DNA from: Megachile rotundata
Taxonomy: Eukaryota > Arthropoda > Insecta > Hymenoptera > Megachilidae
Direction: 5' to 3'
Assembly (NCBI RefSeq): GCF_050947335.1
Contig: NW_027473742.1
Coordinates: 96,510-160,509 of the forward strand
Length of the DNA: 64,000 nucleotides
Made by a program: the position numbers and the translations under genes. The notes beneath the pieces were generated by a model. It was given only the letters and a program-made list of their open reading frames with translations. It made no database searches and was not told the DNA's origin. How positions within the stretch are numbered: the first letter of the stretch is position 1; each line of letters begins with the position of its first letter. Positions 54,121 to 64,000 of this stretch are shown piece after piece.

Positions 54121-56443
54121 CTCATTCTATCGATCATATAAGCATAATATGGCTAATAATATGAGTTAGATTGATAATAATAACAGTAATAAGTATAGTA
54201 ATTGTCGTTCTATCGATAATATAAGCATAATATGGCTAATAATATGAGTTAGATTGATAATACTAAGAGTAGTGAGTATAGTAATTGTCGTTCTATCGAT
54301 CATATAAGCATAATATGGCTAATAATATGAGTTAGATTGATAATAATAAGAGTAATAAGTATAGTATTTGTCGTTCTATCGATCATGTAAGCATAATATG
54401 GCTAATAATACGAGTTAGATTGATAATAATAAGAGTAATAAGTATAGTAATTGTCGTTCTATCGATCATTACGCATAATATGGCTAATAATATGAGTTAG
54501 ATTGATAATAATAACAGTAATAAGTATAGTAATTGTCGTTCTATCGATAATATAAGCATAATATGGCTAATAATATGAGTTAGATTGATAATACTAAGAG
54601 TAGTGAGTATAGTAATTCTCGTTCTATCGATCATATAAGCATAATATGGCTAATAATATGAGTTAGATTGATAATAATATGAGTAATGAGTATAGTAATT
54701 GTAGTTCTATCGATCATATCGGCATAATATGGTTAATAATATGAGTTAGATTCATAATAATAAGAGTAATAAGTATAGTAATTGTCGTTCTATCGATCAT
54801 ATAAGCATAATATGGCTAATAATATGAGTTAGATTGATAATACTAAGAGTAGTGAGTATAGTAATTCTCGTTCTATCGATCATATAAGCATAATATGGCT
54901 AATAATATGAGTTAGATTGATAATAATAACAGTAATAAGTATCGTAATTGTCGTTCTATCGATAATATAAGCATAATATGGCTAATAATATGAGTTAGAT
55001 TGATAATACTAAGAGTAGTGAGTATAGTAATTCTCGTTCTATCGATCATATAAGCATAATATGGCTAATAATATGAGTTAGATTGATAATAATAAGAGTA
55101 ATAACTACAGTAATTGTCGTTCTATCGATCATATAAGCATAATAAGGCTAATAATATGAGTTAGATTGATAATAATAAGAGTAATAAGTATAGTAATTGT
55201 CGTTCTCTCGATCATATAAGCATAATATGGCTAATAATATGAGTTAGAGTGATAATACTAAGAGTAGTGAGTATGGTAATTCTCATTCTATCGATCATTT
55301 AAGCATAATATGGCTAATAATATGAGTTAGATTGATAATAATAACAGTAATAAGTATAGTAATTGTCATTCTATCGATAATATAACCATAATATGGCTAA
55401 TAATATGAGTTAGATTGATAATACTAAGAGTAGTGAGTATAGTAATTCTCGTTCTATCGATCATATAAGCATAATATGGCTAATAATATGAGTTAGATTG
55501 ATAATAATAAGAGTAACAACTACAGTAATTGTCGTTCTATCGATCATATAAGCATAATAAGGCTAATAATATGAGTTAGATTGATAATAATAACAGTAAT
55601 AAGTATAGTAATTGTCGTTCTATCGATCATTTAAGCATAATATGGGTAATAATATGAGTCAGATTGATAATAATAACAGTAATAAGTATAGTAAATGTCG
55701 TTCTATCGATAATATAAGCATAATATGGCTAATAATATGAGTTAGATTGATAATAATAACAGTAATAAGTATAGTAATTGTCGTTCTATCGATAATATAA
55801 GCATAATATGGCTAATAATATGAGTTAGATTGATAATACTAAGAGTAGTGAGTATAGTAATTCTCGTTCTATCGATCATATAAGCATAATATGGCTAATA
55901 ATATGAGTTAGATTGATAATAATAAGAGTGATAAGTATCGTAATTGTCGTTCTATCGATCATATAAGCATAATATGGCTAATAATATGAGTTAGATTGAT
56001 AATACTAAGAGTAGTGAGTATAGTAATTCTCGTTCTATCGATCATATAAGCATAATATGGCTAATAATATGAGTTAGATTAATAATAATAAGAGTAATGA
56101 GTATAGTAATTGTAGTTCTATCGATCATTTAAGCATAATATGGCTAATAATATGAGTTAGATTGATAATAATAACATTAATAAGTATAGTAATTGTCGTT
56201 CTATCGATAATATAACCATAATATGGCTAGTAATATGAGTTAGATTGATAATACTAAGAGTAGTGAGTATAGTAATTCTCGTTCTATCGATCATATAAGC
56301 ATAATATGGCTAATAATATGAGTTAGATTGATAATAATAAGAGTAATAACTACAGTAATTGTCGTTCTATCGATCATATAAGCATAATAAGGCTAATAAT
56401 ATGAGTTAGAGTGATAATACTAAGAGTAGTGAGTATAGTAATT
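54121..56443 (+). repeat. 28-monomer higher-order unit, copy 1 (2323 bp)
   Basis: This is repeated directly downstream at 2323 bp, which is 28 x 83 minus 1. The missing base lies in CGATCATTACGCATAAT at 54463-54479 (usual form CATTTAAGC). The same altered word recurs at 56786-56802 in copy 2, so it arose before the duplication. Confidence 0.85.
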
Positions 56444-58660
56444 CTCATTCTATCGATCATATAAGCATAATATGGCTAATAATATGAGTTAGATTGATAA
56501 TAATAACAGTAATAAGTATAGTAATTGTCGTTCTATCGATAATATAAGCATAATATGGCTAATAATATGAGTTAGATTGATAATACTAAGAGTAGTGAGT
56601 ATAGTAATTGTCGTTCTATCGATCATATAAGCATAATATGGCTAATAATATGAGTTAGATTGATAATAATAAGAGTAATAAGTATAGTATTTGTCGTTCT
56701 ATCGATCATGTAAGCATAATATGGCTAATAATACGAGTTAGATTGATAATAATAAGAGTAATAAGTATAGTAATTGTCGTTCTATCGATCATTACGCATA
56801 ATATGGCTAATAATATGAGTTAGATTGATAATAATAACAGTAATAAGTATAGTAATTGTCGTTCTATCGATAATATAAGCATAATATGGCTAATAATATG
56901 AGTTAGATTGATAATACTAAGAGTAGTGAGTATAGTAATTCTCGTTCTATCGATCATATAAGCATAATATGGCTAATAATATGAGTTAGATTGATAATAA
57001 TATGAGTAATGAGTATAGTAATTGTAGTTCTATCGATCATATCGGCATAATATGGTTAATAATATGAGTTAGATTCATAATAATAAGAGTAATAAGTATA
57101 GTAATTGTCGTTCTATCGATCATATAAGCATAATATGGCTAATAATATGAGTTAGATTGATAATACTAAGAGTAGTGAGTATAGTAATTCTCGTTCTATC
57201 GATCATATAAGCATAATATGGCTAATAATATGAGTTAGATTGATAATAATAACAGTAATAAGTATCGTAATTGTCGTTCTATCGATAATATAAGCATAAT
57301 ATGGCTAATAATATGAGTTAGATTGATAATACTAAGAGTAGTGAGTATAGTAATTCTCGTTCTATCGATCATATAAGCATAATATGGCTAATAATATGAG
57401 TTAGATTGATAATAATAAGAGTAATAACTACAGTAATTGTCGTTCTATCGATCATATAAGCATAATAAGGCTAATAATATGAGTTAGATTGATAATAATA
57501 AGAGTAATAAGTATAGTAATTGTCGTTCTCTCGATCATATAAGCATAATATGGCTAATAATATGAGTTAGAGTGATAATACTAAGAGTAGTGAGTATGGT
57601 AATTCTCATTCTATCGATCATTTAAGCATAATATGGCTAATAATATGAGTTAGATTGATAATAATAACAGTAATAAGTATAGTAATTGTCATTCTATCGA
57701 TAATATAACCATAATATGGCTAATAATATGAGTTAGATTGATAATACTAAGAGTAGTGAGTATAGTAATTCTCGTTCTATCGATCATATAAGCATAATAT
57801 GGCTAATAATATGAGTTAGATTGATAATAATAAGAGTAACAACTACAGTAATTGTCGTTCTATCGATCATATAAGCATAATAAGGCTAATAATATGAGTT
57901 AGATTGATAATAATAACAGTAATAAGTATAGTAATTGTCGTTCTATCGATCATTTAAGCATAATATGGGTAATAATATGAGTCAGATTGATAATAATAAC
58001 AGTAATAAGTATAGTAAATGTCGTTCTATCGATAATATAAGCATAATATGGCTAATAATATGAGTTAGATTGATAATAATAACAGTAATAAGTATAGTAA
58101 TTGTCGTTCTATCGATAATATAAGCATAATATGGCTAATAATATGAGTTAGATTGATAATACTAAGAGTAGTGAGTATAGTAATTCTCGTTCTATCGATC
58201 ATATAAGCATAATATGGCTAATAATATGAGTTAGATTGATAATAATAAGAGTGATAAGTATCGTAATTGTCGTTCTATCGATCATATAAGCATAATATGG
58301 CTAATAATATGAGTTAGATTGATAATACTAAGAGTAGTGAGTATAGTAATTCTCGTTCTATCGATCATATAAGCATAATATGGCTAATAATATGAGTTAG
58401 ATTAATAATAATAAGAGTAATGAGTATAGTAATTGTAGTTCTATCGATCATTTAAGCATAATATGGCTAATAATATGAGTTAGATTGATAATAATAACAG
58501 TAATAAGTATAGTAATTGTCGTTCTATCGATAATATAACCATAATATGGCTAGTAATATGAGTTAGATTGATAATACTAAGAGTAGTGAGTATAGTAATT
58601 CTCGTTCTATCGATTATATAAGCATAATATGGCTAATAATATGAGTTAGATTGATAATAA
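56444..58660 (+). repeat. 28-monomer higher-order unit, copy 2 (incomplete at its end)
   Basis: This is the second copy of 54121-56443. It stays near-identical until about 58660, where AGAGTAACAACTACAG and a GATTGAT continuation replace the AGAGTAATAACTACAG and GAGTGAT sequence of copy 1. A private substitution, CGATTATATAAGC, is near 58612. Confidence 0.84.
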
Positions 58661-61214
58661 TAAGAGTAACAACTACAGTAATTGTCGTTCTATCGATCAT
58701 ATAAGCATAATAAGGCTAATAATATGAGTTAGATTGATAATAATAACAGTAATAAGTATAGTAATTGTCGTTCTATCGATCATTTAAGCATAATATGGGT
58801 AATAATATGAGTCAGATTGATAATAATAACAGTAATAAGTATAGTAAATGTCGTTCTATCGATAATATAAGCATAATATTGCTAATAATATGAGTTAGAT
58901 TGATAATACTAAGAGTAGTGAGTATAGTAGTTCTCGTTCTATCGATCATATAAGCATAATATGGCTAATAATATGAGTTAGATTGATAATAATAAGAGTA
59001 ATGAGTATAGTAATTGTAGATCTATCGATCATTTAAGCATAATATGGCTAATAATATGAGATAGATTGATAATAATAACAGTAATAAGTATAGTAATTGT
59101 CGTTCTATCGATAATATAACCATAATATGGCTAATAATATGAGTTAGATTGATAATACTAAGAGTAGTGAGTATAGTAATTCTCGTTCTATCGAACATAT
59201 ATGCATAATATGGCTAATAATATGAGTTAGATTGATAATAATAAGAGTAATAACTACAGTAATTGTCGTTCTATCGATCATATAAGCATAATAAGGCTAA
59301 TAATATGAGTTAGAGTGATAATACTAAGAGTAGTGAGTATAGTAATTCTCGTTCTATCGATCATATAAGCATAATATGGCTAATAATATGAGTTAGATTG
59401 ATAATAATAAGAGTAATGAGTATAGTAATTGTAGTTCTATCGATCATTTAAGCATAATATGGCTAATAATATGAGTTAGATTGATAATAATAACAGTAAT
59501 AAGTATAGTAATTGTCCTTCTATCGATAATATAACCATAATATGGCTAGTAATATGAGTTAGATTGATAATACTAAGAGTGATAAGTATCGTAATTGTCG
59601 TTCTATCGATCATATAAGCATAATATGGCTAATAATATGAGTTAGATTGATAATACTAAGAGTAGTGAGTATAGTAATTCTCGTTCTATCGATCATATAA
59701 GCATAATATGGCTAATAATATGAGTTAGATTAATAATAATAAGAGTAATGAGTATAGTAATTGTAGTTCTATCGATCATTTAAGCATAATATGGCTAATA
59801 ATATGAGTTAGATTGATAATAATAACAGTAATAAGTATAGTAATTGTCGTTCTATCGATAATATAACCATAATATGGCTAGTAATATGAGTTAGATTGAT
59901 AATACTAAGAGTAGTGAGTATAGTAATTCTCGTTCTATCGATCATATAAGCATAATATGGCTAATAATATGAGTTAGATTGATAATAATAAGAGTAATAA
60001 GTATAGTATTTGTCGTTCTATCGATCATGTAAGCATAATATGGGTAATAATATGAGTCAGATTGATAATAATAACAGTAATAAGTATAGTAATTGTCGTT
60101 CTATCGATAATATAACCATAATATGGCTAGTAATATGAGTTAGATTGATAATACTAAGAGTAGTGAGTATAGTAATTCTCGTTCTATCGATCATATAAGC
60201 ATAATATGGCTAATAATATGAGTTAGATTGATAATAATAGGAGTAATAACTACAGTAATTGTCGTTCTATCGATCATATAAGCATAATAATGCTAATAAT
60301 ATGAGTTAGAGTGATAACACTAAGAGTAGTGAGTATAGTAATTCTCATTCTATCGATCATATAAGCATAATATGGCTAATAATATGAGTTAGATTGATAA
60401 TAATAACAGTAACAAGTATAGTAATTGTCGTTCTATCGATAATATAAGCATAATATGGCTAATAATATGAGTTGGATTGATAATACTAAGAGTAGTGAGT
60501 ATAGTAATTCTCGTTCTATCGATCATATAAGCATAATATGGCTAATAATATGAGTTAGATTGATAATAATAAGAGTGATAAGTATCGTAATTGTCGTTCT
60601 ATCGATCATATAAGCATAATATGGCTAATAATATGAGTTAGATTGATAATACTAAGAGTAGTGAGTATAGTAATTCTCGTTCTATCGATCATATAAGCAT
60701 AATATGGCTAATAATATGAGTTAGATTGATAATAATAAGAGTAATAACTACAGTAATTGTCGTTCTATCGATCATATAAGCATAATAAGGCTAATAATAT
60801 GAGTTAGATTGATAATAATAAGAGTAATAAGTATAGTAATTGTCGTTCTCTCGATCATATAAGCATAATATGGCTAATAATATGAGTTAGAGTGATAATA
60901 CTAAGAGTAGTGAGTATGGTAATTCTCATTCTATCGATCATTTAAGCATAATATGGCTAATAATATGAGTTAGATTGATAATAATAACAGTAATAAGTAT
61001 AGTAATTGTCATTCTATCGATAATATAACCATAATATGGCTAATAATATGAGTTAGATTGATAATACTAAGAGTAGTGAGTATAGTAATTCTCGTTCTAT
61101 CGATCATATAAGCATAATATGGCTAATAATATGAGTTAGATTGATAATAATAAGAGTAACAACTACAGTAATTGTCGTTCTATCGATCATATAAGCATAA
61201 TAAGGCTAATAATA

Positions 61215-62459
61215 TGAGTTAGATTGATAATAATAACAGTAATAAGTATAGTAATTGTCGTTCTATCGATCATTTAAGCATAATATGGGTAATAATATGA
61301 GTCAGATTGATAATAATAACAGTAATAAGTATAGTAAATGTCGTTCTATCGATAATATAAGCATAATATTGCTAATAATATGAGTTAGATTGATAATACT
61401 AAGAGTAGTGAGTATAGTAGTTCTCGTTCTATCGATCATATAAGCATAATATGGCTAATAATATGAGTTAGATTGATAATAATAAGAGTAATAAGTATAG
61501 TAATTGTCGTTCTATCGATCATATAAGCATAATATGGCTAATAATATGAGTTAGATTGATAATACTAAGAGTAGTGAGTATAGTAATTCTCGTTCTATCG
61601 ATCATATAAGCATAATATGGCTAATAATATGAGTTAGATTGATAATAATAAGAGTAATGAGTATAGTAATTGTAGATCTATCGATCATTTAAGCATAATA
61701 TGGCTAATAATATGAGTTAGATTGATAATAATAACAGTAATAAGTATAGTAATTGTCGTTCTATCGAGAATATAACCATAATATGGCTAATAATATGATT
61801 TAGATTGATAATACTAAGAGTAGTGAGTATAGTAATTCTCGTTCTATCGATCATATATGCATAATATGGCTAATAATATGAGTTAGATTGATAATAATAA
61901 GAGTAATGAGTATAGTAATTGTCGTTCTATCGATCATTTAAGCATAATATGGGTAATAATATGAGTCAGATTGATAATAATAACAGTAATAAGTATAGTA
62001 ATTGTCGTTCTATCGATAATATAACCATAATATGGCTAATAATATGAGTTAGATTGATAATACTAAGAGTAGTGAGTATAGTAATTCTCGTTCTATCGAA
62101 CATATATGCATAATATGGCTAATAATATGAGTTAGATTGATAATAATAAGAATAATAACTACAGTAATTGTCGTTCTATCGATCATATAAGCATAATAAG
62201 GCTAATAATATGAGTTAGAGTGATAATACTAAGAGTAGTGAGTATAGTAATTCTCATTCTATCGATCATATAAGCATAATATGGCTAATAATATGAGTTA
62301 GATTGATAATAATAAGAGTAATGAGTATAGTAATTGTAGTTCTATCGATCATTTAAGCATAATATGGCTAATAATATGAGTTAGATTGATAATAATAAGA
62401 CTAATGAGTATAGTAATTGAAGTTCTATCGATCATATCTGCATAATATGGTTAATAATA
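61215..62459 (+). repeat. 15-monomer tandem unit, copy 1 (1245 bp)
   Basis: This is repeated directly at 1245 bp (15 x 83). Landmarks: ATATTGCTAAT near 61366 and 62611, and TCGAGAATATAACC at 61766 and 63011. The same run of monomers also occurs around 41.4-42.7 kb, so the unit was copied over a distance of about 19.7 kb before its local duplication. Confidence 0.83.
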
Positions 62460-63704
62460 TGAGTTAGATTGATAATAATAACAGTAATAAGTATAGTAAT
62501 TGTCGTTCTATCGATCATTTAAGCATAATATGGGTAATAATATGAGTCAGATTGATAATAATAACAGTAATAAGTATAGTAAATGTCGTTCTATCGATAA
62601 TATAAGCATAATATTGCTAATAATATGAGTTAGATTGATAATACTAAGAGTAGTGAGTATAGTAGTTCTCGTTCTATCGATCATATAAGCATAATATGGC
62701 TAATAATATGAGTTAGATTGATAATAATAAGAGTAATAAGTATAGTAATTGTCGTTCTATCGATCATATAACCATAATATGGCTAATAATATGAGTTAGA
62801 TTGATAATACTAAGAGTAGTGAGTATAGTAATTCTCGTTCTATCGATCATATAAGCATAATATGGCTAATAATATGAGTCAGATTGATAATAATAAGAGT
62901 AATGAGTATAGTAATTGTAGATCTATCGATCATTTAAGCATAATATGGCTAATAATATGAGTTAGATTGATAATAATAACAGTAATAAGTATAGTAATTG
63001 TCGTTCTATCGAGAATATAACCATAATATGGCTAATAATATGATTTAGATTGATAATACTAAGAGTAGTGAGTATAGTAATTCTCGTTCTATCGATCATA
63101 TATGCATAATATAGCTAATAATATGAGTTAGATTGATAATAATAAGAGTAATGAGTATAGTAATTGTCGTTCTATCGATCATTTAAGCATAATATGGGTA
63201 ATAATATGAGTCAGATTGATAATAATAACAGTAATAAGTATAGTAATTGTCGTTCTATCGATAATATAACCATAATATGGCTAATAATATGAGTTAGATT
63301 GATAATACTAAGAGTGGTGAGTATAGTAATTCTCGTTCTATCGAACATATATGCATAATATGGCTAATAATATGAGTTAGATTGATAATAATAAGAGTAA
63401 TAACTACAGTAATTGTCGTTCTATCGATCATATAAGCATAATAAGGCTAATAATATGAGTTAGAGTGATAATACTAAGAGTAGTGAGTATAGTAATTCTC
63501 ATTCTATCGATCATATAAGCATAATATGGCTAATAATATGAGTTAGATTGATAATAATAAGAGTAGTGAGTATAGTAATTGTAGTTCTATCGATCATTTA
63601 AGCATAATATGGCTAATAATATGAGTTAGATTGATAATAATAAGACTAATGAGTATAGTAATTGAAGTTCTATCGATCATATCTGCATAATATGGTTAAT
63701 AATA
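62460..63704 (+). repeat. 15-monomer tandem unit, copy 2 (1245 bp)
   Basis: This is the second copy of 61215-62459. The remaining 296 bp to the end of the window continue the array with the AGAGTAGTAAG/TATTTG, GTTCCATCG and GAGTTGGATTG monomers already seen near 26.1, 28.6, 42.7 and 44.8 kb. Confidence 0.82.
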
Positions 63705-64000
63705 TGAGTTAGATTGATAATAATAAGAGTAGTAAGTATAGTATTTGTCGTTCTATCGATCATATAAGCATAATATGGCTAACAATATGAGTTAGATTGA
63801 TAATTATAAGAGTAATAAGTATAGTAATTGTCGTTCCATCGATCATTTAAGCATAATATGGGTAATAATATGAGTCAGATTGATAATAATAACAGTAACA
63901 AGTATAGTAATTGTCGTTCTATCGATAATATAAGCATAATATGGCTAATAATATGAGTTGGATTGATAATACTAAGAGTAGTGAGTATAGTAATTCTCGT

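Larger units (their letters stand above)
1..64000 (+). repeat. 83-bp satellite DNA array (whole window)
   Basis: The sequence is a continuous head-to-tail array with an 83-bp period. CGATC starts fall at 1, 84, 167, 250, 333, 416 and so on, and the phase holds to the gap apart from two 1-bp deletions. All monomers lie in the same orientation. The consensus has about 20 G/C in 83 bases, with roughly 14 G and 6 C on the + strand. Almost every monomer contains the core ATAATATGG(C/T)TAATAATATG followed by AGTTAGATTGAT. No gene, mobile element, RNA gene or unique stretch interrupts the array, so every gene-free stretch in the window is this satellite. Stop codons occur in every frame, and the 83-bp period shifts the frame at each monomer. 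What is seen is a satellite; placing it at a centromere or in heterochromatin is inference. I do not recognise the family or the species. Confidence 0.98.
23995..64000 (+). repeat. Right satellite block (subfamily R), about 482 monomers
   Basis: This block uses a different repertoire from the left: CGATAATATAAGC or CGATAATATAACC, CATTTAAGC with GGGTAATAATATG and GAGTCAGATTG, GATAATACTAAGAG + GTGAGTATAGTAATTCTCG, AATAACAG, AATAACTACAG, AATAAGGCTAAT + GAGTGAT + CTCATTCTAT, and TAGATCTATCG. Monomers with ACTAAGAGTAGTGAG and a CTCG or CTCA ending largely alternate with AATAATAA-type monomers, giving a 166-bp dimer rhythm. The net length change over the block is +10 bp: +12 from the zone beside the gap and -2 from two copies of one deletion. 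Stretches not listed as a clear pair (for example 45751-47324, 49483-50520, 53455-54120, 58665-61214) are mosaics of the same higher-order segments with nothing else in them. Confidence 0.93.

Noticed and set aside
1..64000. CRISPR-like array (regular short repeats)
   Set aside because: The whole 83-bp period is repeated and there are no unique spacers. The variable parts recur in fixed combinations and no cas-like gene is present.
1..64000. Replication-origin iterons or plasmid partition repeats
   Set aside because: Iteron clusters are short and sit beside a replication gene. Here hundreds of monomers extend with no gene at all.
1..64000. Transposon terminal repeats, target-site duplications or an embedded element
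   Set aside because: No interruption of the 83-bp phase was found other than the N gap and single-base indels.

Overview
The whole window is one uninterrupted head-to-tail tandem array of an 83-bp, AT-rich satellite DNA. It holds about 770 monomers, all in the same orientation, and is broken only by a 100-N assembly gap at 23895-23994. I see no gene, RNA gene, transposable element, inversion or unique sequence. The consensus monomer is about 24% G+C and G-rich over C on the + strand. Because 83 is not a multiple of 3, any reading frame passes through all three phases of the repeat and meets stop codons within a few monomers. This organisation points to a eukaryotic genome, from a centromeric, pericentromeric or other heterochromatic block assembled from long reads. 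The species cannot be identified from the sequence, and I do not recognise the satellite family.

Monomer coordinates used here start at the C of CGATC (position 1). A core at about positions 14-45 is almost invariant: two copies of ATAATATG 12 bp apart, then AGTTAGATTGAT. Two other parts carry most of the variation: positions 3-13 (for example CATATAAGC, CATATCTGC, CATTTAAGC, AATATAACC) and positions 46-80. A ClaI-type hexamer (ATCGAT) spans most monomer junctions.

Left block (1-23894): 287 complete monomers plus 75 bp of the next, with only two 1-bp indels. It is built from large in-register duplications: a 34-mer pair (665-6308), a 36-monomer segment repeated 63 monomers away (6558-9538 and 11787-14767), a 16-mer pair (14692-17346) seen again at 20251-22906, and a 4.5-kb segment (13821-18334) repeated at 19381-23894. 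Right block (23995-64000): about 482 monomers of a different set of variants with a strong alternating A/B (166-bp) pattern. It carries successive duplications of 30, 36/32/34, 33, 31, 28, 25, 13, 5, 12, 28 and 15 monomers.

The two blocks use different variant repertoires and meet exactly at the N gap. The first 1.4 kb after the gap is full of single-base stutter insertions that are absent elsewhere, which suggests an unpolished contig end. The main biological interest is the record of unequal exchange: nested multi-monomer repeats whose length keeps changing along the array, with chimeric monomers at the breakpoints.
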